A stretch of DNA of 64,000 bases from Treponema sp. (GTDB lineage Bacteria; Spirochaetota; Spirochaetia; Treponematales; Treponemataceae), in NCBI GenBank assembly GCA_017449265.1, contig JAFSJW010000087.1:110713-174712 (forward strand), given 5' to 3'. Shown in pieces: positions 43,451 to 52,623 of the stretch (positions are counted from its first letter, which is position 1; every line of letters begins with the position of its first letter). The position numbers and the translations under genes were made by a program. The notes under the pieces are model-generated. The model made no database searches and was not told the origin of the DNA. It saw only the letters and a program-made list of their open reading frames with translations.

Positions 43451-44648
43451 AGCTGCCATTGCTTTCCGTACCAGAAATTTTATCTGCCTCAGGCTCCGAA
43501 GAAGTTTCGTTAAGTCCGTCTTCCTGCAGCTCCACGATGCCCGATGTATCGACATTCACCTGCGACGCTTCGAGCAGCTCCGTGTCGTTGTTGACTTCCT
43601 CCGCAACACCGTTCTCTTGCATTTCATCTTCCTCCGTCTGGGACAGAGCTTCAAGAACTTCTTTCTTTTCAGAAGGAAGTATATTGTAGACAAAGCTGAG
43701 AATATGATTGCGCATATCGTTCTCAAGGTGAAGGCATTCAAAATGAATCAAAGACTGTTTCGTTTTTTCATCGTACTCAATGGCGCGCGCGATGCCGAAC
43801 ATCACAATCATCTTTTCGCCAAGCTCAAACTGGATTTTCAGCTGCAACCCCTCAACGGCCTTTCCTCCGACCCTTATGAGCGCACCGTCTTCGGAAATGT
43901 CCTCAAGAAGGCACTTAAAGCCCGGGTCATTCTCTATTACATTGAAATCAATCTCGTCCCCGCCAAGGAAGTACATCTGCGCGTACATATTGCACTGGCA
44001 GCGGACAGACCTTCTTTTCTGCGTCCTGAGCAGTTTGTCCGTCTCCATAAGGTACAAGACAGGAATTCCGTTGTAAACCCCCGCATTCACTACATTCGAG
44101 TCGAACACATAACCTGCGTCACCCTTGCGCCATAGGTACACATTCACAGTTTTTCCTATCCACTCCGTTGACGGAATCATATAAAGATTTTTTTGAATCG
44201 GAAGTTTTATGATTATGTTTCCGTTGTTTGCTATGATTGTTGATGCAAAAACGCCTTTGCCCGGAAGAATAATATTGAGTTTCTGCCCGTCCGAGAGAGC
44301 GCGCGTTGAATCGAGACCTTTTTTGTTTTCGCGGTCTATATCGATTTTAGTCCTGTATTTGTAGAGCGTTGAAAGAAATTCCTGATTCTCAGGCGTATTT
44401 TCCTCAGGATTGTTCTTCATCTGCGTGGTGAACGCTTGTATTGCGTTGTTCAGCGACGGAACTGATATGTAAAGTGAATTCGGCTCATCAAGCTCTATTT
44501 TTTTTGCGAGTTTCCACAAAAGTAAAATCTCAGTGAAAGAAAAACCTTTGTCCTTTCCTGCCACGAAAAACCTGAAATTGGCATCATATGTTCTGTACAG
44601 CCTTACAATGATGAAAACAATAAGAATCGTTATTGCAATTCCGACCAT
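43443..44648 (-). CDS. Membrane-anchored PilZ-domain c-di-GMP receptor
   Basis: A 401-aa protein with one N-terminal TM (about residues 2-16). A middle region (about 100-220) looks like the YcgR-like N-domain. The PilZ domain follows: QKRRSVRCQCNMYAQ supplies the R-x3-R motif and LEDISEDGALIRVGG the D-x-S-x2-G motif, both needed for c-di-GMP binding. The last 60 residues are acidic and Ser-rich. Such proteins link c-di-GMP to motility or surface functions. AGGAGTATTTTT precedes the ATG. It starts the minus-strand operon toward comEC and rsmA; the EAL remnant at 31.9 kb belongs to the same signalling world. Confidence 0.87.
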   Translation of the reverse strand: MVGIAITILIVFIIVRLYRTYDANFRFFVAGKDKGFSFTEILLLWKLAKKIELDEPNSLYISVPSLNNAIQAFTTQMKNNPEENTPENQEFLSTLYKYRTKIDIDRENKKGLDSTRALSDGQKLNIILPGKGVFASTIIANNGNIIIKLPIQKNLYMIPSTEWIGKTVNVYLWRKGDAGYVFDSNVVNAGVYNGIPVLYLMETDKLLRTQKRRSVRCQCNMYAQMYFLGGDEIDFNVIENDPGFKCLLEDISEDGALIRVGGKAVEGLQLKIQFELGEKMIVMFGIARAIEYDEKTKQSLIHFECLHLENDMRNHILSFVYNILPSEKKEVLEALSQTEEDEMQENGVAEEVNNDTELLEASQVNVDTSGIVELQEDGLNETSSEPEADKISGTESNGSYV

Positions 44649-44729
44649 AAAAATACTCCTAGAACGAAAAAACCATTCCGTTATATTTTATCGCAAATTT
44701 TGCTTTTTTTCTATAAAATAATCGCTCTT

Positions 44730-46151
44730 ATGGAAACGAAAAAATCATTGAAAAAACTTCAGGACTGGCTTGACCAGTACCTTAATTTTGAAAAACTTCC
44801 GCAAAAGAACATTTTCTGGCTTGATACGATGCAGTTTCTTTGCAAGAAATTCTCCTCTCCTGAGACTTTTGCACCTTCATTCCATGTAGCTGGCTCCAAG
44901 GGAAAAGGCTCCGTCGCCACATTCATTGCTGCGATTCTGAGCGAGGCAGGTTTCAGAACAGGGCTTTACACATCGCCCCACATCGTTGACTTCGCAGAGC
45001 GCGTTACCATGTGCCACGAATTTTTCGATGACGATGTGTATGAAAGGGCTTGTGATGAAATCACCGGCGGAATGGCAGCCATCCGCCAAGACGAGCTTCC
45101 TTGCGGGCGTCCCGTAACATGGTTCGAGCTTGTCACGCTTTTTGCGTTCCTTGTTTTCAGGCAAGCTAAAGTTGATTTCTCCGTCTTCGAGGTGGGGCTT
45201 GGCGGAAGGCTTGACGCAACGAATGTAATTGTGCCGCGGATAAGCGTCATCACTCCGATTGAGCTTGAGCACACGGAATTTCTCGGCGACACCGTGGAAA
45301 AAATTGCTTGCGAAAAAGGCGGAATCATAAAGGAAGGAGTTCCTGTCATCATAAGCTCCCAGAAAAATTCCGTGCGTGGTGTTCTAGAGAAAATCGCCAG
45401 CGAGAAAAATGCCCCTGCCTATTTCTTCGATAACTTGGTGACTGACCTTGAATTCAAATATATAAAAAACATCTCAGACTGTATGAAAAATCATACAGAT
45501 ATGAAAAATAAATGCGCAAAAAAAGATACATTATATGATAATTTCTATGAAAAGATGAAAGTCAGTTTTAAAGCTCCGATTTTCAAAAGGAGAATAAGCG
45601 CGAACATAAGGCTTCTTGGCGAAGTTCAGGCCCAGAATGCGGCTCTTGCCGCCTGTGCGGTCAAAATAGCAGTTCCTGAAATAAGCGAGGATATTATAGA
45701 AAAAGGTCTGGAGAACGCTTTCCTTCCCGGAAGGTTCGAGGTGTCGGAATGCGTCAAGTTTCCGAAGATTCCGCACTTAGTTCTTGACGGTGCGCATACT
45801 GTCAACTCATGCGCTTTTACAATGAATACGCTCGCGCAAGTGTTCGGCGGACAGAGATTCGCGCTTCTTTTTGCATGCGCAAAAGACAAGGACTCGTTTG
45901 ACATCGCCCCGCTTTTTAAGGACAAGTTCGAGGCGGTGTTCGTCACAGTTCCGGGAGCCGTGAAGCAGTCTGACTTGAAATCAGTTGAAAAATCTTTCTC
46001 CGCGTGCGGAATCAGCTTTAGTTCAAGCGAGGATTTTAAGGCGCAGATAAAAAAAGCCCTGAATTTTTCAGATGAGCACGGAATCTCCCTCCTTGTGACA
46101 GGCTCTTTCTATCTCGTCAGTGAGGTAAAAAAAATTCTTTCCGAATTTTAG
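44730..46151 (+). CDS. folC: Folylpolyglutamate / dihydrofolate synthase
   Basis: A 473-aa ATP-dependent ligase of the Mur-ligase superfamily that adds glutamate to folates. HVAGSKGKGSVATFIAAILS is the P-loop, GLYTSPHIVDFAERV the Omega-loop region, FEVGLGGRLDATNVI and ITPIELEHTEFLGDTV the metal/ATP signature. In the centre an unusual AT-rich segment (about 44.5-45.5% into the gene, DCMKNHTDMKNKCAKKDT) is low in conservation. The ATG at 44730 is chosen; TATAAA at 44712-44717 lies close upstream and no ribosome site is visible. It is alone on the plus strand between minus-strand groups. Confidence 0.92.
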   Translation: METKKSLKKLQDWLDQYLNFEKLPQKNIFWLDTMQFLCKKFSSPETFAPSFHVAGSKGKGSVATFIAAILSEAGFRTGLYTSPHIVDFAERVTMCHEFFDDDVYERACDEITGGMAAIRQDELPCGRPVTWFELVTLFAFLVFRQAKVDFSVFEVGLGGRLDATNVIVPRISVITPIELEHTEFLGDTVEKIACEKGGIIKEGVPVIISSQKNSVRGVLEKIASEKNAPAYFFDNLVTDLEFKYIKNISDCMKNHTDMKNKCAKKDTLYDNFYEKMKVSFKAPIFKRRISANIRLLGEVQAQNAALAACAVKIAVPEISEDIIEKGLENAFLPGRFEVSECVKFPKIPHLVLDGAHTVNSCAFTMNTLAQVFGGQRFALLFACAKDKDSFDIAPLFKDKFEAVFVTVPGAVKQSDLKSVEKSFSACGISFSSSEDFKAQIKKALNFSDEHGISLLVTGSFYLVSEVKKILSEF

Positions 46152-46175
46152 CTTTCTGGGATTTTTGACTGCGGA

Positions 46176-47342
46176 CTATTCCACGAACACGCGCGGAACT
46201 CTTTTTCCAACCCCGCAAGTGATTTCGTACGGAATAGTCCCCGTTTCATCGGCCAGTTTCTGAGCTGTCTGCACGGCCCCACTCTCTTTAGGGCCGAAAA
46301 TCACGGCTTCGCTCCATCGCTCAACGCCGGAGGTCTCGCCAAGCTCCACCATGCACTGATCCATGCAGATTCTGCCCCGTATGGGATACGGTCTTCCGTT
46401 TATTGCGACATCGATTCCTTCGCAGAACCCACACGACTTGGAGAAACGCCTGAAAAAGCCGTCCGCATACCCGATAGGAAGAACCGCAATTTTTGTCTTT
46501 TTTTCTGAAGTCCAAGTCCTTCCGTATGAAACTGATTTTCCAGGCTCAAAGTCCCTTATTGAAACGACACGCGTCGTAAGAGCCATGACTGGTTTTAGGT
46601 CAATCTGCTCTCCTTTCGAGGAAAAATAATCCCTGTCAAGCTCATCCGGGTAATATCCGTAGACGATGATTCCCGGTCTGCACATATCAAGGTGCATCTC
46701 CGGCTTGTCAAGAGTTATGGCAGAGTTCGCGCAGTGCCTTATTCCAGGATTAATTCCAGCTTTCCGTATACTCTCCGTAGCAAAGACAAATCTTTCAAAC
46801 TGCTTTTCCGTATATTCACGATCCGTTTCCTTCTTTGAGTCCGCCACGGAAAAATGCGTGCATACTCCGCCAAGAGAAAGAAATTCCGATTCATCAATGT
46901 ATTTTGCGAACCGAACACATTCTTCAGGAAGGCACCCGATTCTTCCCATGCCTGTATCAACTGCAAGATGAACGGAGTATTTTTTTTTGCCGGCTTTTCG
47001 GGCTGCATCCTCAATCATCTTTATGTAATCAAAGTCGAACACAAGAGGCGTTATCTCATTGAGAACAAGCTCATCGGCTTCTTCCGGATTGCACAAGCTG
47101 AGCATAAGAAGCGGAATAGTTATGCCACCTTCCCGAAGCTCCACGCCCTCCCGAACCCTTGCGACTGCAAGAAAATCAGCCCCGCACAAGACAGCTTCCC
47201 TGGCGCAGCGCAAGGCTCCATGCCCGTACGCATCGGCTTTTATTGCAACGCACATTTTAGCTCCGGGAGAAATTCTTCCTTTTATGAGCTTCAAATTGTG
47301 CCTCAGATTCTCGATATAGATTTTTGCTATCGTAGATGTCAT
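46176..47342 (-). CDS. alr: Alanine racemase
   Basis: A 388-aa PLP enzyme that interconverts L- and D-alanine for peptidoglycan. The PLP Lys is K35 in CVAIKADAYGHGALRC; HLAVDTGMGRIG, RHCANSAIT and SVSYGRTWTSEKKTKIAVLPIGYADG are standard, the last one with the second catalytic Tyr partner region. PIRGRICMDQCMVELG ends the active-site blocks. The ATG at 47342 is preferred over 47357 because GAGGAAAAT sits directly before it. Three-hairpin repeat copy B lies just upstream. It converges with folC, 24 bases apart with no obvious terminator. Confidence 0.95.
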   Translation of the reverse strand: MTSTIAKIYIENLRHNLKLIKGRISPGAKMCVAIKADAYGHGALRCAREAVLCGADFLAVARVREGVELREGGITIPLLMLSLCNPEEADELVLNEITPLVFDFDYIKMIEDAARKAGKKKYSVHLAVDTGMGRIGCLPEECVRFAKYIDESEFLSLGGVCTHFSVADSKKETDREYTEKQFERFVFATESIRKAGINPGIRHCANSAITLDKPEMHLDMCRPGIIVYGYYPDELDRDYFSSKGEQIDLKPVMALTTRVVSIRDFEPGKSVSYGRTWTSEKKTKIAVLPIGYADGFFRRFSKSCGFCEGIDVAINGRPYPIRGRICMDQCMVELGETSGVERWSEAVIFGPKESGAVQTAQKLADETGTIPYEITCGVGKRVPRVFVE

Positions 47343-47358
47343 ATTTTCCTCGGACATT

Positions 47359-47480
47359 AGAGCTGTTCGGAAACTTCAGTTTTCCGAACAGCAACCTTAG
47401 AAATTCTGTAATTTTGCAAGGCTTTAGCCTGAAAAATTACGCAAGACCAGTGAGGAAACAATAGGTTTCCGAACAGGTCT
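47359..47480. repeat. Three-hairpin dispersed element, copy B (inverted)
   Basis: The reverse complement of copy A at 6929-7050 at high identity, in 122 bases: a TAGAGCTGTTCGGAAAC end, the 8-bp GTAATTTT/AAAATTAC stem around GGC-TTTA-GCC, and a GTTTCCGAACAGGTCTA end. TA flanks both sides. It separates alr from the helicase gene, both on the minus strand. The 3' end is next to the helicase stop. Confidence 0.9.
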
Positions 47481-47481
47481 A

Positions 47482-49074
47482 TTATCTCTTGGAGAAGAAC
47501 GCTCTGATTTTTCCAAGTACGCCAAGCTTTTTAGGAGGCTTTCTGGCAGTATCCTTTATGTTCGTGCTGAAAGTTTTCTTCTGGCCGGCCCGCTTTTTCT
47601 GGCTCTTCTTCGCGCTTTTGCTTTCCGAAGCCCTCTTGCTCTTGGACTTCTGCTTTCTTCTCTGCTCTTTTTCCGCGCCGTCCGCATTGCCGCCATTCGC
47701 ATACTTCGACTTTAGGTACATAAGCCTCTCATCCGATGTCATCGCAGCCAGCTTCTCGATTTCTTCCTCTGAAGAGCGCGCCTTTTCGCCAGAGCCTGTT
47801 TTCCGTGAGGTCTTTTTGGAAGATTTTCTTTCTTTCCTGCTGTCTTTTTCCCTTGAGAGACTTCTTCTCTCTCCGTGATGCCCGAACCTTCCGTGGTCTT
47901 CGTCGCTGTCAAGGCGGATGTATATTCCCTCGCTCTTATCCGCAGAATAGTCCTCGTCAATCGCCACCCTCGACGGAATACTTTTTTCTATATAACGCTC
48001 AATTGGCATGAGCGAGTACACATCCTGCTCAGAACAGAAGGTGTAAGCTTTTCCCGTCTTTCCTGCACGCGCCGTTCGCCCAATCCTGTGGACATAATTC
48101 TCGGCTTCGTTCGGAAGATCATAGTTCACAACCATAGCAAGATCGTTCACATCTATTCCGCGCGCGGCCACATCCGTTGCCACAAGAATCTTTATTTTCC
48201 CAGCTTTGAAGCTGTCCATGATTTTCTGGCGTTTTTTCTGCGGAAGATCTCCGATGATGAACTCAGATGGGATTCCGTTCAGGGCAAGTCTCTTAGACAA
48301 GATTTCGCAAGTTTTTTTCGTATTGCAAAAGATTATGAGGCTGTCAGGATTTTCTTTCGATAGAATCGTAAGGAGCAAGTTCAGTTTTTTTTCGCTTGAC
48401 ACATGTATAAGCTCCTGGTCGATTTCGTCAACAGTTATGTTCTCCGCCTCTATAGTGATTTCCTTTGGTTCTTTCGTATACTCGTACGCAAGGTTCTTTA
48501 CATTCATGTTCAGAGTGGCAGAGAAAAGCATCGTCTGCCTTTTCTCCGAGCCGGGGATAACTTTTATGAGCTTTCTGAGGCTCGGGTAAAACCCCATGTC
48601 GAACATTCTGTCCGCTTCGTCCGTGACAAGATACGCCACGCGGCTCAAATCCATCTGCCCCGACTCCTGCAAGTCGATTACGCGCCCAGGCGTTCCGATT
48701 ATGATGTCGATTCCTTTTTTCAAATCCGCAATCTGCTTCTCATAACCAACGCCGCCAAAAAACGATGCGAACGAAAGCCCCGTGTATTTTCCGAGCTTTT
48801 TGGCCTCATCCTCAACCTGAACCGCAAGCTCCCTTGTAGGAACAAGTATGAGCGCGTTTGCCCCGCTTTCGTTTTTTGAGCTTAAAAGCTCCTGCATTAT
48901 GGAAACAAGGAAAGCAGCTGTCTTTCCCGTTCCTGTTTGTGACTGAACATAGAGATCCGAGCCGTCAAGCGATGCCTGCAGAACTTTTTCCTGAACAGGC
49001 GTGCAGGTGACATACCCAGCCTCTTCAATGCCTTTCTTTAAATTTTCATCAAGATTTAATTCTGAATAATTCAT
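47482..49074 (-). CDS. DEAD-box RNA helicase
   Basis: A 530-aa ATP-dependent RNA helicase. Residues 1-370 form the two RecA lobes: CTPVQEKVLQA (Q motif), QTGTGKTAAF (motif I), PTRELAVQ (Ia), TPGRVIDL, VTDEADRMFDMGF (DEAD), SATLN, then ATDVAARGIDVNDLAMVVNYD and HRIGRTARAGKTGKAYTF. The last 160 residues are a long, basic, low-complexity tail rich in Lys, Arg, Ser and Glu, which in such proteins binds RNA. It resembles RhlE/CsdA-type proteins of cold adaptation and ribosome assembly. It ends next to repeat copy B. Confidence 0.95.
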   Translation of the reverse strand: MNYSELNLDENLKKGIEEAGYVTCTPVQEKVLQASLDGSDLYVQSQTGTGKTAAFLVSIMQELLSSKNESGANALILVPTRELAVQVEDEAKKLGKYTGLSFASFFGGVGYEKQIADLKKGIDIIIGTPGRVIDLQESGQMDLSRVAYLVTDEADRMFDMGFYPSLRKLIKVIPGSEKRQTMLFSATLNMNVKNLAYEYTKEPKEITIEAENITVDEIDQELIHVSSEKKLNLLLTILSKENPDSLIIFCNTKKTCEILSKRLALNGIPSEFIIGDLPQKKRQKIMDSFKAGKIKILVATDVAARGIDVNDLAMVVNYDLPNEAENYVHRIGRTARAGKTGKAYTFCSEQDVYSLMPIERYIEKSIPSRVAIDEDYSADKSEGIYIRLDSDEDHGRFGHHGERRSLSREKDSRKERKSSKKTSRKTGSGEKARSSEEEIEKLAAMTSDERLMYLKSKYANGGNADGAEKEQRRKQKSKSKRASESKSAKKSQKKRAGQKKTFSTNIKDTARKPPKKLGVLGKIRAFFSKR

Positions 49075-49103
49075 TTTGATTTTCCTGTTCTATTTTCTGA
49101 AAT

Positions 49104-49229
49104 TAGACCTGTTCGGAAACTCATTAAGTTTTCTCACAAGTCGTCAAGTTTTTCAGGCTAAAGCCTTGCAAAACTTGCATTCTTTTTAGGTTCGTGTTCG
49201 GAAAACTGATGTTTCCGAACATGTCCATT
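49104..49229. repeat. Three-hairpin dispersed element, copy C (diverged)
   Basis: The same architecture as copies A and B: TAGACCTGTTCGGAAAC at the left, GGC-TAAA-GCC in the centre, GTTCGGAAAAC/GTTTCCGAAC at the right. The central outer stem is CAAGTTTT/AAAACTTG instead of GTAATTTT/AAAATTAC; both arms changed together, so pairing is kept. It lies between the start of the helicase gene and the tRNA-Phe terminator. Confidence 0.85.
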
Positions 49230-49304
49230 ATAGATAAAAACCCGTTCTGATAATGAAGTCAGCGGACAGGCTGGTTGTTTTGTAAACATCAGTTTACGCC
49301 TGAT

Positions 49305-49336
49305 AAAAAAAAAGACTGAATCTTTTGATTCAGTCC
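49305..49336 (-). terminator. Terminator of tRNA-Phe
   Basis: On the minus strand GACTGAATC (49335-49327), loop AAAA, GATTCAGTC (49322-49314), then nine T residues. It lies 8 bases after the tRNA 3' end. Confidence 0.9.
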
Positions 49337-49343
49337 CTTTAGT

Positions 49344-49416
49344 TGCCACCGGTTGGAATCGGACCAACGACACATGGATTTTCAGTCCATTGCTCTACCA
49401 ACTGAGCTACAGCGGC
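49344..49416 (-). tRNA. tRNA-Phe (GAA)
   Basis: Read on the minus strand from 49416: acceptor arm GCCGCTG pairs with CGGTGGC (with G-T pairs), D-arm AGCTCAGTTGGTAGAGC, anticodon loop CTGAAAA in stem ATGGA/TCCAT giving anticodon GAA (phenylalanine), T-arm with GGTCCGATTCC. 73 bases including the discriminator A. The 3' CCA is not encoded and must be added by an enzyme. Confidence 0.95.
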
Positions 49417-49428
49417 GAAGTGATAACT

Positions 49429-49457
49429 ATATTATCAAGAACATAAATTAATGTCAA
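49429..49457 (-). promoter_or_regulatory. Promoter of tRNA-Phe
   Basis: On the minus strand TTGACA (49457-49452), 17 bases, then TAATAT (49434-49429), 12 bases before the tRNA. Near-consensus. The 127 bases between it and rseP are very AT-rich; a TATAAT at 49547-49552 may serve rseP but has no well-spaced -35 box. Confidence 0.8.
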
Positions 49458-49584
49458 TGGATTTTTTTTTATTTTTTTTGTTTTTTTCATTTCAACAAGA
49501 ATTTTACTTTTTTTTATCGCTATAGATTGGAAACAAAAGAATTTGATATAATACCTTGAAATTTGGTACACTGTTTAACGAAAT

Positions 49585-50697
49585 ATGACGGTAATTTACG
49601 GTTTGTTACTTCTTAATGTTCTCGTTTTTGTCCATGAGCTAGGGCATTTTCTGCTTGCTAAAAGATGCGGTGTTCTTGTCGAGTCATTCTCAATCGGAAT
49701 GGGGCCAGTCCTTGCGCACAAGGAGATACGAGGAACTGACTGGCGGCTCTCGCTTTTTCCGGTCGGCGGATACTGCGGCATGAAAGGCGAAAAATACGCG
49801 GCCGAAGAAGACGAGTTTGTAGCCCATGACGCTGACTCCTTGTACGGAACGCGCCCAGCGTACAGGGCGTTGATTGGATTCGCAGGACCTTTTTTCAATA
49901 TGCTGTTCGCATTTTTGGCGTACTGTGTGATTGCATGGGTCGGCTACACTTACTATTCCGCCGGAAACACAATTACACTTGCCACCGATGTTTATCCTGA
50001 GATGCACTCTGCGGCGGCCGACGCAGGGCTTCTGAGCGGAGACACCGTCCTGAAGATTGGCGGAAAGAAAATATCAGATTTTTCCGACTTGTATTCGGAG
50101 GTGGCTGTAAATCCGGACAAAGATTTGGATTTTGAGGTTCTGCGCGACGGACAGGTGCTTCATTTCATAGTCCACACTGATTTCGACAAGTCATCGGGAA
50201 CTGGAAAAATAGGAGTTGTTAGCGACAAAAATTCTGTTCAGAAAAAGGAATCTGAGCGTTACTCGTTTTTCCAAGGGCTTTTCCAAGGCGCAAAAGAAAC
50301 TTTTTCCACGGTGAGGCTCACGCTCAAAGGAATATCGCTTCTTTTCAAAGGAGCAAATGTTACCGAATCCGTGAGCGGACCTGCGCGCATAACGACTATG
50401 CTCGGCGGAACTGCAAAGGCTGGTTTCTCGGAGAATTTCAGGACAGGCATCTGCTCCGTGCTTGAGTTCATGTCGCTCATAAGCATCTCCCTGTTCATAA
50501 TGAACCTTCTTCCAGTCCCAATCCTTGACGGGTATCTTGTTTTGACATCATTGATTGAAACTTTTTTCCATGTCCGTGTTTCATCAAAAGTACGGACTGT
50601 AGTGCAATATGCCGGGATTGTTCTGATTGCCCTTCTTTTCGCAGTTGCGATGACGGGTGACATAAAATATTTCATTGGAGTTCTTGTAAAAAAATAA
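49585..50697 (+). CDS. rseP: Site-2 protease RseP/MucP
   Basis: A 370-aa intramembrane metalloprotease. The zinc motif HELGH is at residues 17-21 in TM1; NLLPVPILDGYLVLTSLIE near the C-terminus supplies the third zinc ligand Asp; one PDZ domain lies at about 150-205 (AGLLSGDTVLKIGGKKISD). E. coli RseP has two PDZ domains and about 450 residues; this is the single-PDZ form. It cleaves anti-sigma factors and signal-peptide remnants in other bacteria. A lipid-like or secreted beta-propeller protein follows 4 bases on in the same operon. Confidence 0.95.
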   Translation: MTVIYGLLLLNVLVFVHELGHFLLAKRCGVLVESFSIGMGPVLAHKEIRGTDWRLSLFPVGGYCGMKGEKYAAEEDEFVAHDADSLYGTRPAYRALIGFAGPFFNMLFAFLAYCVIAWVGYTYYSAGNTITLATDVYPEMHSAAADAGLLSGDTVLKIGGKKISDFSDLYSEVAVNPDKDLDFEVLRDGQVLHFIVHTDFDKSSGTGKIGVVSDKNSVQKKESERYSFFQGLFQGAKETFSTVRLTLKGISLLFKGANVTESVSGPARITTMLGGTAKAGFSENFRTGICSVLEFMSLISISLFIMNLLPVPILDGYLVLTSLIETFFHVRVSSKVRTVVQYAGIVLIALLFAVAMTGDIKYFIGVLVKK

Positions 50698-50701
50698 AAT
50701 T

Positions 50702-52603
50702 ATGTCTGTTAGGAAATTTCTTGCTTTTTCAGCTTTATCTTTTTCGCTTGGCATTGCGTTCGCTACGGGGGCGGACTCGACTCAGGCACATGCCTCCGAT
50801 GTGACGCAGCTTTCGTATGCAGACGACTCCGTTTTTTCCTCAGGAAACGACGGTTTTCTTATAAAATGGACAAGCGATGATATGGGCGAGCATTTTCAGG
50901 TAAGCGACCTTGCTATAAAAATGATGGCAAGAAGCCCGAACGGAACCGATGTGGCAGTTTACGAAACTGATGGCGGCGCAATAAACCGTATTTCGGTCTG
51001 GAACTGGAAGACCCATGCAAAAAAATACACAGTCAAGATGCCTGCCACTGTCACGAGCCTGTCTTACTCAGCCAGAGGAAATTTTATTTTCTGCGGAACG
51101 GCAAGCTCTATGGGCGCTTTGGTTCTTAACGCCTCGTCAGGCTCAGTCATGAACGGCAAGCTCAAAGAAAGTACCGGCATCGTGAATTTCATAACGACTT
51201 CCGACACAGAGAACACGGCGGTCATGTATTCCCCGAACGGAACGCTCTCCTATTACAATCTCAAGTCGGGAGCAAGGAAAGCAAAGTTCGGAACTGAGGA
51301 AAATCTTTCAGGCGTTACGATGTTCAATAAATCAATCTTCCTTGCAGGAAAAAAGGACGGACAGATTTTCATCATTCAGGGAACATCAGGAAAAAATATC
51401 GCCACTTTTAATGCGTCGAACGCCATGCTAATAGACTCTATGTCCAAGGACGATTTGTACTATATTGTCAGCGGAAACGGTCAGTTCTCGCTTTTCAAAG
51501 TTTCCAGCGAGGGAAGCAAGAGCGTTTCCGCCCCGCTTTTAGTGCGCACTTGCAGCGGGCTTAAACCAAACGAGAAAATAACTTCCGCCTCATTTGAGAA
51601 AGATTTTATCTATGCGGGGACATCGGCGGGGAATATCTATAAATTTGAGTTCGTTGCGCAGGAAAGGGTCGATTCTATAATTCCTATCACGGAAAAAATG
51701 TATGAGCGTATTTTTGATGTTGCAAGCGCAGGCGATGGATTTTATTTTTTGACAGGCAGTTCAGTGTTCAAAAGCTCGTATGAGTCCGAAACTATTGAGG
51801 AAAAAGGTCGGAACGACTCGTACACGGACATAGTCCCGTACAAGAACGGAGCCGTGCTTTGGTCGCGCGGAACGAGGAAGTCTCCTGTCCTGTGCGACTT
51901 TTCCTCAGGAACTCAGAAGATTCTCTTCAATCCGAACGGAATCGTTCAGAAACTTCGCGTTTCTGGTGATTTGCTCGTTGAAGTTGAGTCGAATTCCAGC
52001 GTTATCAGCTACGACTTGGTTTCCGGAAAGCGGGAGGTGCTTTACGGCGGTACGAGCATTCAGGATGCCGTTCTTCTTGGCGAAAACGATTTGTATGTCG
52101 CAAAGACAAAATCAACGCCTCCTGCCTCCGCGCTCGTCTATGTGAACAGAAGGACAAAGGAAACAGTCCCGCTGAGCATCGCTCACGAGATTGTGTATTC
52201 TCTTGCCGTTGACGATAAGAATCCGTCCAAGATTTTCGGAATCGCGCTCGGCTCAGATACAAAGGGAAAGCTCTCGACATCGATTTTTGAGTACGATGTC
52301 CGTTCCAAGAGCACTCGCAGCATGATGCCAATTCCAGAAGAGGATGGGGACGCGTTCATTTACTTAAACTCGTCAGTTCTGTACACGAATCTTGGAAAAG
52401 CACTTCTTCGTTCGTACAATCTTTCTTCTAGCCGCGACTTCATGTACAAGCGGTCAGCATCGCTTCCGCTTAAAGTCGCCAGAAACGGGGGGCGCATCGT
52501 TGTCCTTAACCGCGACGGCTCTGTGAGCTGGTACAATTCGGAGATAGCAAACGTTCTTTCGGACTGGTATCTTACGACGGACGGAAGCTGGATGGCTTTT
52601 TAA
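50702..52603 (+). CDS. Secreted WD40/PQQ-like beta-propeller protein
   Basis: A 633-aa protein with a signal peptide (about 1-22, ending IAFATGADS). Repeating strands of about 40 residues, for example VTQLSYADDSVFSSGNDGFL, ATVTSLSYSARGNFIFCGTA and FNKSIFLAGKKDGQIFI, indicate one or two beta propellers. No catalytic motif is visible. Such proteins usually act as binding scaffolds in the periplasm or envelope. It is the second gene after rseP, possibly co-transcribed with rsmD. Conserved in treponemes by its look, but unnamed. Confidence 0.7.
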   Translation: MSVRKFLAFSALSFSLGIAFATGADSTQAHASDVTQLSYADDSVFSSGNDGFLIKWTSDDMGEHFQVSDLAIKMMARSPNGTDVAVYETDGGAINRISVWNWKTHAKKYTVKMPATVTSLSYSARGNFIFCGTASSMGALVLNASSGSVMNGKLKESTGIVNFITTSDTENTAVMYSPNGTLSYYNLKSGARKAKFGTEENLSGVTMFNKSIFLAGKKDGQIFIIQGTSGKNIATFNASNAMLIDSMSKDDLYYIVSGNGQFSLFKVSSEGSKSVSAPLLVRTCSGLKPNEKITSASFEKDFIYAGTSAGNIYKFEFVAQERVDSIIPITEKMYERIFDVASAGDGFYFLTGSSVFKSSYESETIEEKGRNDSYTDIVPYKNGAVLWSRGTRKSPVLCDFSSGTQKILFNPNGIVQKLRVSGDLLVEVESNSSVISYDLVSGKREVLYGGTSIQDAVLLGENDLYVAKTKSTPPASALVYVNRRTKETVPLSIAHEIVYSLAVDDKNPSKIFGIALGSDTKGKLSTSIFEYDVRSKSTRSMMPIPEEDGDAFIYLNSSVLYTNLGKALLRSYNLSSSRDFMYKRSASLPLKVARNGGRIVVLNRDGSVSWYNSEIANVLSDWYLTTDGSWMAF

Positions 52604-52623
52604 TCAGGAGGAGGCAAAACTGA

